Shown: piece after piece, positions 46,856-57,435 of the stretch | How the letters are laid out: every line of letters starts with the position of its first letter | Position numbering within the stretch: position 1 is the stretch's first letter | DNA from: Methylomonas sp. 11b | GTDB lineage: Bacteria; Pseudomonadota; Gammaproteobacteria; Methylococcales; Methylomonadaceae | Direction: 5' to 3' | DNA: 64,000 nucleotides | Assembly: GCF_000515215.1 (NCBI RefSeq) | Contig: NZ_KI911557.1 | Location: 2,227,741 to 2,291,740, forward strand | Program-made: the position numbers and the translations under genes | The notes under the pieces: model-generated | Databases searched by the model: none | What the model was told of the DNA's origin: nothing | Seen by the model: the letters and a program-made list of their open reading frames with translations, nothing else

Positions 46856-47596
46856 TTAAACAACTTCAGTTCTAAATTCTTTCAACAAAGCATCCTGCTC
46901 TGCGCTTAATGTTACTTTTCCAAGCATATCAGGGCGCCTAGACCAAGTCCGCCCCAACGCCTGTTTCATACGCCACCGTTTGATGTCAGCATGATTTCCG
47001 CCGAGTAGTACATCCGGAACGTCGCCAATATCGCTATGCTCGGGCCGCGTATAATGCGGGCAATCCAACAATCCATCAAAATGCGAGTCTTGTTTAGCAG
47101 ATTCTTCGTCACCAAGTACGCCAGGAATTAACCTGGTAACCGCATCGATTACTACCAAGGCTGCCAGCTCGCCACCGCTGATGACGTAATCCCCCAGCGA
47201 CCATTCTTCGTCACAGGCATGCTGGATAAAACGTTCGTCTATACCTTCATAGCGACCGGATACGAGGATCAATTGGTCATAGCAACTCGCATCCAACAAC
47301 AACTCCTGATTAAGCAAACGCCCCTGCGGACTCAAGCAAATCACTTTGCTATTAGCCAAGGCATTATGCTGTTTGGCTGCATCTACCGCGTCGAGCAAAG
47401 GTTGGCATTTCATTACCATGCCCGGCCCGCCGCCATAAGGTCTATCATCCACTGTCCGGTGTTTATCGTGCGTGTAATCACGAGGATTCCAAACGGACAA
47501 ATCAACCAAGCCTCGCTCAATTGCTCTACCAGTTACCCCGTAACCAGCGGCATCCGATACCATATCAGGAAAGAGACTGATAACATCGAAACGCAT
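46856..47596 (-). CDS. trmD: tRNA (guanine-N1-)-methyltransferase
   Basis: A 246-residue SPOUT methyltransferase making m1G37. It has [46 protein letters not shown] [12 protein letters not shown] and the knot [21 protein letters not shown]. It lies between rimM and rplS as in most gammaproteobacteria. Confidence 0.98.
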   Translation of the reverse strand: MRFDVISLFPDMVSDAAGYGVTGRAIERGLVDLSVWNPRDYTHDKHRTVDDRPYGGGPGMVMKCQPLLDAVDAAKQHNALANSKVICLSPQGRLLNQELLLDASCYDQLILVSGRYEGIDERFIQHACDEEWSLGDYVISGGELAALVVIDAVTRLIPGVLGDEESAKQDSHFDGLLDCPHYTRPEHSDIGDVPDVLLGGNHADIKRWRMKQALGRTWSRRPDMLGKVTLSAEQDALLKEFRTEVV

Positions 47597-47606
47597 GCCT
47601 TGAGAG

Positions 47607-48116
47607 TTAAAAGTCAGGATCCCAATCGACGATAATCAGACCATCGTCAAGATCAATTTTTAAAATAGTACTCTGCTGCAAAAACGGAATCAGGCGCTCT
47701 ACGTCGCCATCAACTACTACCAACACATCATTAGCGCCAGTTTCTAACAAATGATCAACCTTGCCTAATTTGCAACCTTCTTGATTGCGTACTTCCAGTC
47801 CAATCAGATCGGCCCAATAATATTCGCCATCGCTGGCTTTGGGTAGTTGTTGCTTGCGTATCAGAATATCAGCCCCCATCAACTCAGCGGCAAGATCTCT
47901 ATCGTTAATGCCTTGCAATTCTGCGACAACTAAGCTGCCTTGCCGCCTGCCACCAAGCAATTTAACTTCTTGGATTTGGCTATTCTTCTGGAGAATCCAC
48001 GGCGAATACTGCAATATATTTTCGCGGGGATCAGTGAAAGAATAGACTTTTACCCATCCTTTTACACCAAAAACGCCGGACACTTGACCGACGTTCAACA
48101 ATTCCCCTGCTGGCAA
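47607..48116 (-). CDS. rimM: Ribosome maturation factor RimM
   Basis: A 169-residue protein with the N-terminal RimM domain ([22 protein letters not shown]) and the PRC barrel ([42 protein letters not shown]). It assists 16S 3' domain maturation. No ATG is available near the expected N-terminus, so the start is a TTG: either 48116 or a slightly later TTG behind GGGG. Confidence 0.96.
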   Translation of the reverse strand: MPAGELLNVGQVSGVFGVKGWVKVYSFTDPRENILQYSPWILQKNSQIQEVKLLGGRRQGSLVVAELQGINDRDLAAELMGADILIRKQQLPKASDGEYYWADLIGLEVRNQEGCKLGKVDHLLETGANDVLVVVDGDVERLIPFLQQSTILKIDLDDGLIIVDWDPDF

Positions 48117-48123
48117 AGCTAAA

Positions 48124-48375
48124 TTAAGCGGCTGCTTTATCGGCGTCTTTGATCAATCTAGCGACGCGATCAGTAGGTTGCGCGCCATTGGATTTCCAGT
48201 ATTGGACGCGTTCGCTATCCAATACTAATCTTTGCTCACCACCGCGAGCTAAAGGATTGAAAAAACCTACGCGCTCAATGTAACGACCATCGCGACTGCT
48301 TCTGCTGTCGGTAACAACAACATGATAGAAAGGACGATTCTTAGCGCCGCCTCTGGACAAACGAATGCTTACCAT
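48124..48375 (-). CDS. rpsP: 30S ribosomal protein S16
   Basis: An 83-residue protein with [38 protein letters not shown] and [15 protein letters not shown]. It is the first gene of the rpsP-rimM-trmD-rplS operon, next to ffh as usual. Confidence 0.98.
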   Translation of the reverse strand: MVSIRLSRGGAKNRPFYHVVVTDSRSSRDGRYIERVGFFNPLARGGEQRLVLDSERVQYWKSNGAQPTDRVARLIKDADKAAA

Positions 48376-48463
48376 TTGGATACCTTAAATAACATTGAAT
48401 CAAAAAACTTAATCAAACTATTCTACGCGATTTTCACAATAAGTGAAGGACAAATTACGACAA

Positions 48464-49819
48464 TCACATTCTCATGCCGCGCATATTGCTCTTCAAGCCG
48501 CGCATCATGTTGGCAATATTACCCTTGCTGAATTTTTTCATCATCTTTTCCATCATTTGATGCTGCTTCAACACACGATTTACAGCCTGCAAGTCCAAGC
48601 CGCAACCATCGGCGATACGCTGCTTCCGACCGCCTTTAATCAGATCAGGAAAACGCCGCTCTTGTTTGGTCATTGAGTTGATTACGGCAATCTGATGCGC
48701 CAGATCTTTGTCGTTGACTTTATCCTTAATATCTTTGGGCACTCCGCCCATACCCGGCAGCTTATCCATCATCGCGCCAAGCCCGCCCATATTCTGCATT
48801 TGTTCAAGCTGCTCCTTCAGATCGTTCAAATCGAAGCTTTTGCCTTTTTGCAGCTTTTTGGCTAATTGCTCGGCCTTTTTCTTGTCGACATTTTGCTCGA
48901 TATTCTCGATCAGCGACAACATATCGCCCATGCCCAAAATGCGGGAGGCAAGACGATCAGGATAGAAAGGCTCCAAAGCATCGGTTTTTTCGCCGACACC
49001 GATAAACTTGATAGGTTTGCCGGTAATATGCCTGATGGACAGCGCCGCACCGCCACGCGCATCGCCGTCGGCCTTGGTCAGAATTACACCAGTCAAAGGC
49101 AAGGCATCGTGAAAAGCTTTAGCGGTATTAGCAGCATCTTGGCCTGTCATGCTATCAACCACGAACAAGGTCTCAATCGGCTTGATCGCGGCATGCAACG
49201 CCTTGATCTCAGCCATCATCTCGTCATCGACATGTAAACGACCGGCAGTATCGACGATAACCACGTCTAAAAATTGACGCTTTGCCGCATCTATAGCTCT
49301 ATTAACAATGTCGACCGGATTTTCGCTGGCATCGCTTTCGAAGAACTTCAAGCCAACATCAGCGGCTAATGTCTCTAACTGCTTGATCGCCGCAGGACGA
49401 TAAACGTCAACGCTAACCACCCCAACTTTTTTCTTTTTCTTTTCTTTCAGATGGCGGCCTAATTTTGCCACCGTAGTGGTTTTACCGGCACCTTGCAAGC
49501 CGGCCATCAATACAATTGCCGGCGGATTGGTACGCAAGTTCAGCTCTTCGTTCGCCGAGCCCATCACTTTGACTAATTCAGACTGCACCACCTTGATCAG
49601 TGCCTGCCCGGGAGTCAAACTGGTTTGAACTTCCTGACCCAACGCGCGCTGAGTAACTTGATCGATAAAATCGGTCACCACCGGCAAAGCGACATCGGCC
49701 TCCAGCAAAGCCATTCGGACTTCGCGCATGGTGTCCTGGATATTGCTCTCGGTCAGACGACCTTGGCCTTTAATTTTTTTTAGCGTGCCACTGAGGCGAT
49801 CGGATAAATTATCAAACAT
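48464..49819 (-). CDS. ffh: Signal recognition particle protein Ffh
   Basis: A 451-residue SRP54 GTPase: N domain, G domain (GLQGAGKTTTVAKL near residue 107, VDVYRPAA, DTAGRLHVD, TKADGDARGG) and a Met-rich M domain with the SGMG-like GCGLDLQAVNRVLKQHQMMEKMMKK region. It binds 4.5S RNA and targets membrane proteins. It is transcribed away from ypjD and ends about 90 bp before rpsP. Confidence 0.97.
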   Translation of the reverse strand: MFDNLSDRLSGTLKKIKGQGRLTESNIQDTMREVRMALLEADVALPVVTDFIDQVTQRALGQEVQTSLTPGQALIKVVQSELVKVMGSANEELNLRTNPPAIVLMAGLQGAGKTTTVAKLGRHLKEKKKKKVGVVSVDVYRPAAIKQLETLAADVGLKFFESDASENPVDIVNRAIDAAKRQFLDVVIVDTAGRLHVDDEMMAEIKALHAAIKPIETLFVVDSMTGQDAANTAKAFHDALPLTGVILTKADGDARGGAALSIRHITGKPIKFIGVGEKTDALEPFYPDRLASRILGMGDMLSLIENIEQNVDKKKAEQLAKKLQKGKSFDLNDLKEQLEQMQNMGGLGAMMDKLPGMGGVPKDIKDKVNDKDLAHQIAVINSMTKQERRFPDLIKGGRKQRIADGCGLDLQAVNRVLKQHQMMEKMMKKFSKGNIANMMRGLKSNMRGMRM

Positions 49820-49945
49820 AGCTGCGTCTTTATTTTTATAGGGTTCCGGCGGATGTCTGCCAACACAAACGGATTACAACAATTGGTCTGCTTAGTTTAA
49901 CATAACCCTATCGCAACACCTTTTGATTATTCCCCTGCCATCGCC

Positions 49946-50743
49946 ATGTACACCACACCCGTCGGCCTGTTTTCGATATTAAGCTATGCGATTGCCGCGA
50001 CATTCATCGTTAGAGAAATCTTTGGAGCCAGACAGCACCAGTTATCCATGCAACTAGCTTGGCTTGGCGCAGGGCTGCATAGTGTCTATACCGTGATGAA
50101 CGTGCAAAATCATGAAGGATTCAACTTCAGCTTTTTCAGCACGGCATCGCTAGCAGGTTTGGTTATTTGCCTTCTACTGTTAATTGCCTCGCTGGACAAA
50201 CCAGTAGCAAAACTTGGCGTATTGATTTTCCCAGTGGCGGGAGCGATGCTGGCTTTAGATATGAGCTATCCGGCAACACCACACCTGCTGATCAATCATA
50301 ATTGGCAGATGAGCACCCACATCCTGACATCGATATTAGCGTTCAGCCTGTTAAATATCGCTGCTTTACAAGCCATTTTATTGGCCGTTCAGGATCAACA
50401 ATTGCGCCATCACCACCCTAAACGCTTTATGTTGGCTTTACCGCCTTTGCAGGCCATGGAATCGCTGTTGTTTCAAATGATTGCGACGGGATTACTGTTT
50501 TTGACCGCATCTTTGGTCACCGGCTTCTTTTTCGTCGAGGATTTATTTGCACAGCATTTGGTTCATAAAACCGTACTATCAATCCTGGCCTGGATAATTT
50601 TTTCCGCACTTCTGTTCGGCAGGATTCGCTATGGCTGGCGTGGACAAAGCGCAATTCAGTGGACCCTTATAGGCTTTACTTCATTATTACTGGCCTATTT
50701 CGGCAGTAAATTGGTTTTGGAATTGATATTGAAAAAAGTTTGA
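49946..50743 (+). CDS. ypjD: Inner-membrane cytochrome c assembly-type protein YpjD
   Basis: A 265-residue protein with about eight membrane helices of the CcsA/CcmC superfamily. Conserved histidines are seen in HNWQMSTHILTSILAFSLL and HLVHKTVLSILAWIIF. The position divergent to ffh is the standard gammaproteobacterial location of ypjD. Haem-handling is a family property; no specific substrate is shown for this branch. Confidence 0.9.
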   Translation: MYTTPVGLFSILSYAIAATFIVREIFGARQHQLSMQLAWLGAGLHSVYTVMNVQNHEGFNFSFFSTASLAGLVICLLLLIASLDKPVAKLGVLIFPVAGAMLALDMSYPATPHLLINHNWQMSTHILTSILAFSLLNIAALQAILLAVQDQQLRHHHPKRFMLALPPLQAMESLLFQMIATGLLFLTASLVTGFFFVEDLFAQHLVHKTVLSILAWIIFSALLFGRIRYGWRGQSAIQWTLIGFTSLLLAYFGSKLVLELILKKV

Positions 50744-50786
50744 CCCTTTAAAAATAGCCCAAGACTACGAGGCACCATATCCGCAG

Positions 50787-53279
50787 CTAAAATCCAGCGG
50801 AAACCAACGCAGCCTTCATGGTGACAGCAACTTCAAGATCAGGTTTTTGAGCCAAAATATAATCCAGCATCATGATAGCCGCATCATAAATCCCTTGCTC
50901 CGTATACAAGTTAGCCAACTTTATTTGCACCAACGTATCTTGAGGGAATTGACCGATGTAATTATTGTAGGCGTCTATCGCGACCATCACATCGCCATGC
51001 AACCTTTGCATTTCCGCATACAAGGGCAAGTAGAAAGGATTCAATTGCGACAAACACTGTAACGCTAAATTGGCGGTATGAGCGTCATCGCTATCGATAC
51101 CAATATCCGCAATCCTTATCAGAGCCTGCTCGACCAACACACCACCACCGTCAACAATTTGTCGATATGCATCCAGAGCCTGTGCGGGTTTTTGCTGCAA
51201 CTCAGCCGAGTAACCGGTAATCAGCTGCCGATAAGGCTCAACCGCCTGCTGATCCTGATGCTTGTTCAAACTGATCAGCAAATCACTCAATTCTTCGATT
51301 TTTTTATGCTTGAATAACAAGCCCGCCCTTTGCTTCAGACTGGAAAGATTTCCCTGACTTTTGGCCTTGGCAAAATGCCGAGTATTTTTATCATGAACAA
51401 TCTCTACGAAGTGTTTTTCAAAATCGGCAAATTGAACCTGAACATCTGCCGGTAGCTCGGCAATAGCCTTCCACAATCTTACACGACCAAAACTTCTGTC
51501 CTTTCGATATTGCTCGATTACCAAACCAAAATTCGGGGCATCCGCATATTCCTGCTGTCTGGCTTGAACTCTTTCGACAGCGCCATCCAACAAACACATC
51601 AATTTTGTAGCACCTTCCCGATAGGCGTCGTAGAAAACGTTGCCAAGTTGCTTCGCCTCTTCCGCACTCCATTCTTCATCCGTAAATGCCTTAGTCAACT
51701 TGATAAAACTTCTGATACCAAAGCTCTTTACCAGCTTGCTGAAATGCCTATGTTCGCGTTTAAACTTCTTTTCGATCTGATCGAGTCTTTTCTTATCCTT
51801 ATAGTTTTCAATGACTCCATCGGCACTATACATCTCGTCATTGACACGGCGGGCATTCTCCGCCAGACGGGCAATTCCTTTGATCTGAAATTGGGCACGT
51901 CCTAACTCGTCAAGAATTTGTTTATGATATTTACTCTGTTCAGCGGCGTCACTAATCCGCTCGGCTACAATTTTAGCCACATTAATGGCGCCATCGCCAA
52001 ACTCGATTTCGGATATGGGCAAATACTCGATATTGTCGACTTTGGCAGAACCGGCGGAAATATTGAAAATCCGACATCCCATTTCCGATAACTGTTTCGC
52101 CTGGAAACTTAGCGAGAGAATGGCTTGAGCGAAGTCGCAACTTGTAGGCGCCATAAAACCGGCATTTGTCTCTACTTGCAACGATGTCAAATTAAAGCGT
52201 GGCCCGGCCATTTGCTCGTCGCTACCGGTGGCGTGAGTGAAGCCTTCCCTGGTGAAGCATAAGTCTACGCCGGCGAGCACCATTCTTTTGAAGCCAAAAT
52301 GATACGCCACGCTCAACGCAGTATTGGTCACGGTAGGCCCCGCACTGCCAATATTCGCTACGTTCAGTGGCGACGGCCAAGGCAGTCGCGGACCAAGATA
52401 GAACCCAAGACCATGCCATTGGTTAACTAAAGTGGGGACAGTGTGGTAGGAATACACAAAAATCGGCTTGCTGCTGAACTCGAGCATTTCCTTGCTGATA
52501 TCAAAGCTCAGCTCAGTCGGATCCACCGAAAACACAAAATCCGGCTCGATATTGGCCTGTAATAACTGGCGAGAAATTCTGGAAACAGCAAAAACCACAA
52601 CTTCGTTGCGATGCAATCTGAGCCATGGCAAAACCTCGTCAAGCGAGGGACCACCCGCCAAAATTAACACCGTCTTATCGACAAAGGCCTTTTCGAGCAA
52701 TTTTGCCGGCCTTTGGTTATCGGCCAAATTAATAATCTGTCTGGCAATAAACGCCTCGCTACCCAGCTCGACACTGATTTGCCAATGCAGTTGTGATAGT
52801 ACTTCCGTGATATGCCAACTTAGCTCTGCATACTCCTCTATATAATCGTCTTGCGCGCAAATTGCGTTGTAGGATCGTACTGCGTTGATATACAGATAAT
52901 CGTTTATTTTGAAACTTTTAATAGCCTCCGGCCATTGTTCCAAACCGATACACAGAATCTTCTCATCCAATCCATCAAGCAATTGGTTGTATTTTAACCC
53001 CTGCAACACGCCTTCCGGCTCAATGAAGATGTAGCGCGTACCCTTTGGTAAAGGCTTACTTTGTAGGTATTTTGGCAGTAACCCGGAATCCGTACCGATA
53101 ATCACATTAAGCGCATCTTCAGCAAACAGATCCTTACCGTACTTCGCGTCAAACAGCGCTTCGGCACTAACTTTATCGAAGCTATTTCTATTTAGGTTGA
53201 AAAAGTATTTTTCGCCAAAGTTATTTACGCTTATTGGCCCTAAGTCATATTGGCCCACCCGATCAAGTTCATCAACCAT
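50787..53279 (-). CDS. Maf-type motility-associated glycosyltransferase (DUF115)
   Basis: An 830-residue cytoplasmic protein. The central domain (about 190-430) is the DUF115/MAF core: KTVLILAGGPSLDEVLPWL, VVFAVSRISRQLLQANIEPDFVFSVDP, SAGPTVTNTALSVAYHFGFKRMVLAGVDLCF. A helical region follows, with TPR-like repeats in the last 200 residues. Maf proteins transfer nonulosonic acids onto flagellin. The two flagellin genes and a legionaminic-type pathway in the same stretch support that role. The glycosyltransferase assignment is by family and context. Confidence 0.88.
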   Translation of the reverse strand: MVDELDRVGQYDLGPISVNNFGEKYFFNLNRNSFDKVSAEALFDAKYGKDLFAEDALNVIIGTDSGLLPKYLQSKPLPKGTRYIFIEPEGVLQGLKYNQLLDGLDEKILCIGLEQWPEAIKSFKINDYLYINAVRSYNAICAQDDYIEEYAELSWHITEVLSQLHWQISVELGSEAFIARQIINLADNQRPAKLLEKAFVDKTVLILAGGPSLDEVLPWLRLHRNEVVVFAVSRISRQLLQANIEPDFVFSVDPTELSFDISKEMLEFSSKPIFVYSYHTVPTLVNQWHGLGFYLGPRLPWPSPLNVANIGSAGPTVTNTALSVAYHFGFKRMVLAGVDLCFTREGFTHATGSDEQMAGPRFNLTSLQVETNAGFMAPTSCDFAQAILSLSFQAKQLSEMGCRIFNISAGSAKVDNIEYLPISEIEFGDGAINVAKIVAERISDAAEQSKYHKQILDELGRAQFQIKGIARLAENARRVNDEMYSADGVIENYKDKKRLDQIEKKFKREHRHFSKLVKSFGIRSFIKLTKAFTDEEWSAEEAKQLGNVFYDAYREGATKLMCLLDGAVERVQARQQEYADAPNFGLVIEQYRKDRSFGRVRLWKAIAELPADVQVQFADFEKHFVEIVHDKNTRHFAKAKSQGNLSSLKQRAGLLFKHKKIEELSDLLISLNKHQDQQAVEPYRQLITGYSAELQQKPAQALDAYRQIVDGGGVLVEQALIRIADIGIDSDDAHTANLALQCLSQLNPFYLPLYAEMQRLHGDVMVAIDAYNNYIGQFPQDTLVQIKLANLYTEQGIYDAAIMMLDYILAQKPDLEVAVTMKAALVSAGF

Positions 53280-53385
53280 TTGCTACTTCTTGATTAAAGT
53301 TTACGGAATCTCACTAGCTAGGTATCAGCTTAGCATTCCTATACTCAAATGCACCGTCAATCCAGGCTAAATACTGCGGTTACTT

Positions 53386-54240
53386 TTATTTCAATAACTG
53401 CAATACGCCTTGGGTTACTTGATTAGCCTGAGCCAACATCGCCGTACCCGCCTGTTGCAGAATCTGACTGCGGCTTAAATTTGCCGTTTCGGCAGCGAAG
53501 TCGGCATCCATAATCCGCGAACGAGCTGAGCTTTGATTTTCAATGGAAGACTGTAAATTCGATATAGTGGTGGAAAACCGATTTTGAATTGCACCTAAAT
53601 TCGAACGAAATGTATCAATTCTTCTGATTGCCGTATCGATAGCGTTGATTGCTGAGCGCACATTTCCAGAGGTAGCAGCTGATCCAATTGAATGCTTGTT
53701 ACCAAAAAGCGCGCTTAAACTTGTCACAGCTAACAAATCCGATACCGTAACCGATATTTGATTGTCTGCCGCAGTATTAGCTCCAATTTGAAAGTTCGCA
53801 TTCTTTAGAGAACCGTTTAGAATTTTTTTGCCGTTGAATTCGGTATTTTGAATAATCCTTTTAACCTCTGCACCCAATTGCTTAAATTCGGTATGGAGCT
53901 TTTGCCTATCTTCACCGCTAACAGCCGCTCTGTTGGCCGCCTGAACCGCTAAGTCGCGCATTCTCTGCAAAGTTTCAGTGATTGTACCCATCCCAGCTTC
54001 CGCAGTTTGCGCCATGGAGATACCGTCGTTGGCATTGCGCATGGCAACAGTCATACCGCGAATTTGCGATGTCATCCGGTCGGCAATCGCCAAACCGGCG
54101 GCGTCGTCTTTAGCACTGTTGACTCTAAGACCTGATGATAAGCGCTCCATAGACATTTGCAGGCTATCGTTAGTCCGCGTCAAAAACTTCTGACTATTCA
54201 ATGACGCGATGTTTGTATTGATGACCATTGATGATGGCAT
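53386..54240 (-). CDS. fliC: Flagellin (copy 1)
   Basis: A 284-residue flagellin made only of the conserved D0/D1 ends: [34 protein letters not shown] near residue 35, [12 protein letters not shown], and the C-terminal [20 protein letters not shown]. The short centre lacks D2/D3 domains. The start has GGGAG eight bases upstream. It is about 80 percent identical by eye to the copy at 57436-58287. No FliA promoter was found directly upstream. Ser/Thr residues in the short central region are possible glycosylation sites. Confidence 0.96.
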   Translation of the reverse strand: MPSSMVINTNIASLNSQKFLTRTNDSLQMSMERLSSGLRVNSAKDDAAGLAIADRMTSQIRGMTVAMRNANDGISMAQTAEAGMGTITETLQRMRDLAVQAANRAAVSGEDRQKLHTEFKQLGAEVKRIIQNTEFNGKKILNGSLKNANFQIGANTAADNQISVTVSDLLAVTSLSALFGNKHSIGSAATSGNVRSAINAIDTAIRRIDTFRSNLGAIQNRFSTTISNLQSSIENQSSARSRIMDADFAAETANLSRSQILQQAGTAMLAQANQVTQGVLQLLK

Positions 54241-54776
54241 GATCGTTCTCCCGGTTGATACTAAGTGGAATAGGCATTATTGCCGCCACTAAACATCAAT
54301 CACTTTTTATGCCAACATATAAAAATCCCTTTTAAATTCAATAATTAAAAAAATAAAACGCTATTAATATCATCAAACACGGCTGAAACACACCAGATCA
54401 AAGGCCGTTTCGCCAATTAACCAGCCTTAAGACAATTAGAACGACATTTTTTTGACTCGTCCCTCCGAAATCTATTGTCTAGAAAACCCAAATGCCAAGC
54501 ACACCCAATAAAAATACAAAATATCAAATTAAATCAACAATATGCATACCATTCACACATTTTGAGAATCGTTAATTCAATATACGAAAGGGTTACAAAA
54601 ACGTCGAGGAAAGCTGTAAGCTGAAATCAGACAAACAATTGATGATCACAAAGGGGAGCGGCATTTCATTGCCGCCAAGACCACAGTCAAGAAATTAAGG
54701 GGTATATCGATACGCTGAACAGCGTGTTGTAACAGGATGATCTGGAAAAAACGAGGATAGGTATGAATCAGATGAC
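54241..54776. other. Intergenic region between fliT and flagellin copy 1
   Basis: About 535 bp, strongly AT-rich near 54310-54560. It holds an ACGCTG/CAGCGT hairpin at 54712-54725 and a GCGGC/GCCGC hairpin at 54658-54675, either of which could end the fliD-fliS-fliT transcript. It should also carry the promoter of flagellin copy 1, but I found neither a GCCGATAA-type nor a TGGCAC-N5-TTGC-type match. Confidence 0.5.
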
Positions 54777-55109
54777 TTAGTAACTGCTATAAGCCTGCAT
54801 TGCCTTGCGGCCGCGATCCAAGACAGATTGCTGAGCAGCAGAGAGCGACTTTTGCTCTTCGATATAAGAAATAAAAACAGCATCCTGCTCAAGCATGGAC
54901 TGAGCTAATTGCTTGATAAGTAGTTTTTTATGCTCGGGTAAGGACGCTACGCCCGCAAAAAACTGTTCTAAACAAACTTGCCTTTTATCCAAAATATCAG
55001 CCAGACTCTCCCATTCCGACTTTAGTATGCACTCTTGGATATTGTCGGCAAAACCTTGTAACTGCTGTTGCCACTCCAAGAAATTAGGATCAGGGAAATC
55101 AACAGACAT
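54777..55109 (-). CDS. fliT: Flagellar chaperone FliT-like
   Basis: A 110-residue all-helical protein placed right after fliS (start overlaps its stop as TAATG). The pattern of three to four helices and a Tyr/Ser end suits FliT, the export chaperone of FliD that also acts as a regulator. Sequence conservation in this family is weak, so the call rests mainly on position and fold. Confidence 0.75.
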   Translation of the reverse strand: MSVDFPDPNFLEWQQQLQGFADNIQECILKSEWESLADILDKRQVCLEQFFAGVASLPEHKKLLIKQLAQSMLEQDAVFISYIEEQKSLSAAQQSVLDRGRKAMQAYSSY

Positions 55110-55495
55110 TAGGCAATCGCATCCCAGGCCTCTTTAACGTCTTTCATCAACACAGTCACCTCATTTAGGATGTCTTCGCTGTTTTCACTGCTTGCCTGTA
55201 ACAACCGAAAGTTGATGTAATCATACAGTTGGCGAAGATTGACAGCAATTTCTCCACCCTGCTCTAAGTCCAGCACCTCGTTCAGCCCACCTACTATGCC
55301 AATTGCCTTGGATATATAGATACTTTTCGCTTCCATATCGCCATGAGTAATTGCACCTTTAGCAGAATTGATTCGCGCCAAAAATCCTTCCATTAACATT
55401 TGTATCAATCGATGGGGAGATTCCTCGCCAAAATTGCTGGAGGTATGAACCTCAGCATATTGTCTAGCACCTTTTCTATGAGCATCAACGTACAT
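55109..55495 (-). CDS. fliS: Flagellin export chaperone FliS
   Basis: A 128-residue helical protein with ARQYAEVHTSSNFGEESPHRLIQMLMEGFLARINSAKG split over its first two helices, ISKAIGIVGGLNEVLDLEQGGEIA and LYDYINFRLLQA. These are the FliS signatures. It binds flagellin C-termini before export. It follows fliD by 15 bp. Confidence 0.94.
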   Translation of the reverse strand: MYVDAHRKGARQYAEVHTSSNFGEESPHRLIQMLMEGFLARINSAKGAITHGDMEAKSIYISKAIGIVGGLNEVLDLEQGGEIAVNLRQLYDYINFRLLQASSENSEDILNEVTVLMKDVKEAWDAIA

Positions 55496-55510
55496 GGGAA
55501 AACCTCTTTA

Positions 55511-56908
55511 TTACAATTTGCTGATCCAGTTACTTAGAAAAGAACCGGTTGATTTAAATTTACCTACATTGACGTCCATGGCTGTGAATTGCTTTTGCAA
55601 AGTCTTTTGCAAATTATCTAATCTAACTTGCACGTCGGCTCTGCGATCTTCCAAGGTAGACAATTGTTTTTTCAGCGATGTTTGCTGACTATCCAATGGT
55701 CCACCCGATTGCAACAAATTATCTAATTTTGAGTAAAGCCGAGTCGCCACACCGTCAGACGACGAAAACACATCGCTAACCGACTGCAAGCTGGCACTCA
55801 GTGCAGTGTTAAGCTGCGTGCTATCCAATGACATCACACCATCTTTATCTATTTTCACGCCTATCATGGCTAATGAATTGTAATTGCCGGTCGCTGACGA
55901 AACTGGATTTGCCGAATCCTGTCTGACTTGGGAAGTCACATAACGCAACGTAGCGTCGCCGATTAACGCGCCATTTCCGGAACTACTACCGCTGGAACCG
56001 CCACCGTATTTACCCAAGTCTTTGGCGGTAGTGTGCAGCTTGTTGTATGCGGTTACGAAACTTGTCAGAGTTTTGTTGATGGCTTCATTGTCCAAACTGA
56101 CATCAACGTTCACCTTGGTACCCACTTGAGCAGATTTCAAGTCTAAAGTCAGCCCCTGTACTACGTCTGTTATCGAATTGGTGCTGCGCGTTGCGGTCTG
56201 ACCATCGACTTTGATAATAGCGTCGGTAGCAGTCGCCTGAGCACTCAAATTAGACGAAAAAATTTGGGATAATCCCGAGGTATCGGTGTTGTTTCCATCA
56301 TCATCAGTACCCGTCACGGTAAATGCGTTTGCAAGTCCGGAATTTTTGGCTGTGAGGACCAGCTTGGAAATTGTACCGGTGCCGGTAGAGTTGTCGACGT
56401 TAACGATACTCGCGGTAACGGCGGTATTACCGGAAGCGTTGTTGATAGCATCCCTTATACCTGTTAACGAATTACTACCGGAACCAATCGTCACGTTGAA
56501 CGAGGCACCTGCCGTAGTAGCAATAGTCAAAGATCCTGTGCCTACAGTGGCAGCTGAGCTGGCAAACTCGGCCGAAATGGATTTTTGCGCCTTTGCCAAC
56601 TGGGTAACCTCCAAGGCATAAGAACCCGCCACGGACCCCGCGCCCGCGGCAACCTTTAAGATTGATTCGTCGGCAGATGCGGCTTTATGCGTTTTGAATA
56701 GATTTCCATCTTTCAGTTTATTGACCGCAGTCTGAAAATCCGACAACGCACTTTTCAAGCTGCCGATTCCGCTTAATCTGGTATTTGCCGCGTCTTCTTG
56801 CCGCTGAATCGCATTTAGTGCCGGCTGACCTTCAGCGGTCACTAATTGACTAACCAGTGTGCCAATATCGATACCGCTACCAATACCCGTTGACGACACG
56901 ATGCTCAT
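55511..56908 (-). CDS. fliD: Flagellar filament cap protein FliD
   Basis: A 465-residue cap protein. The N-terminal FliD_N domain reads GIGSGIDIGTLVSQLVTAEG, and the C-terminal FliD_C has SLDNEAINKTLTSFVTAYNKL and a terminal coiled coil (LDNLLQSGGPLDSQQTSLKKQLSTLEDR). Normal length. The start at 56908 has GGAGAG upstream. It forms a cluster with flaG upstream and fliS-fliT downstream. Confidence 0.95.
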   Translation of the reverse strand: MSIVSSTGIGSGIDIGTLVSQLVTAEGQPALNAIQRQEDAANTRLSGIGSLKSALSDFQTAVNKLKDGNLFKTHKAASADESILKVAAGAGSVAGSYALEVTQLAKAQKSISAEFASSAATVGTGSLTIATTAGASFNVTIGSGSNSLTGIRDAINNASGNTAVTASIVNVDNSTGTGTISKLVLTAKNSGLANAFTVTGTDDDGNNTDTSGLSQIFSSNLSAQATATDAIIKVDGQTATRSTNSITDVVQGLTLDLKSAQVGTKVNVDVSLDNEAINKTLTSFVTAYNKLHTTAKDLGKYGGGSSGSSSGNGALIGDATLRYVTSQVRQDSANPVSSATGNYNSLAMIGVKIDKDGVMSLDSTQLNTALSASLQSVSDVFSSSDGVATRLYSKLDNLLQSGGPLDSQQTSLKKQLSTLEDRRADVQVRLDNLQKTLQKQFTAMDVNVGKFKSTGSFLSNWISKL

Positions 56909-56934
56909 GACACTCTCCTCACCCGACTAACTTG

Positions 56935-57372
56935 CTAAGCACGATCCTGAATCATAGAGCCTTGCTGGCCATCCAACTCCTGCATTCTTCTGATAAACGC
57001 CAGCATTTCTTCGGACGGAATTTGCCGCACGACATCACCCGTTTCACTATCAACGACTTTCACCACTAATTCCTTGGTTGAATCATCTACTTTGAATTGG
57101 AGATTACGGTTAACCGATTGAAGCAACGAATTTCCTTTATCCGCCGCTTTTTTTACCGAATCGAAAGAAGGCTTAACTTCATTCTGTTTGTCCTGATCTT
57201 GGTTCGAAACTGAAGAGGATACAGTCGAGTCATTTTGCAACGCGGAAACACCAGGGTTACGCTTGTCAGCATCGACCCTGGCTCCCGCAAATGATTTTTC
57301 ATCCGTTTGCTTATCAGCTTTAGCAACAGTCACGGGAGATAGCTTTAACACATTTGAAATCTCACTGTTCAT
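56935..57372 (-). CDS. flaG: FlaG family protein
   Basis: A 145-residue protein. The conserved FlaG part is C-terminal: VNRNLQFKVDDSTKELVVKVVDSETGDVVRQIPSEE (split after residue 85) and a final helix. The N-terminal half is polar and low in complexity. FlaG influences filament length in polar flagella. The start at 57372 has AAGGTGA six bases upstream; a GTG three codons earlier is less likely. Confidence 0.9.
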   Translation of the reverse strand: MNSEISNVLKLSPVTVAKADKQTDEKSFAGARVDADKRNPGVSALQNDSTVSSSVSNQDQDKQNEVKPSFDSVKKAADKGNSLLQSVNRNLQFKVDDSTKELVVKVVDSETGDVVRQIPSEEMLAFIRRMQELDGQQGSMIQDRA

Positions 57373-57435
57373 GACATTCACCTTATGCTTTTCGTATTAA
57401 ACGGGAGGTTACGGTCCGCAACCCCCCTATCAAAA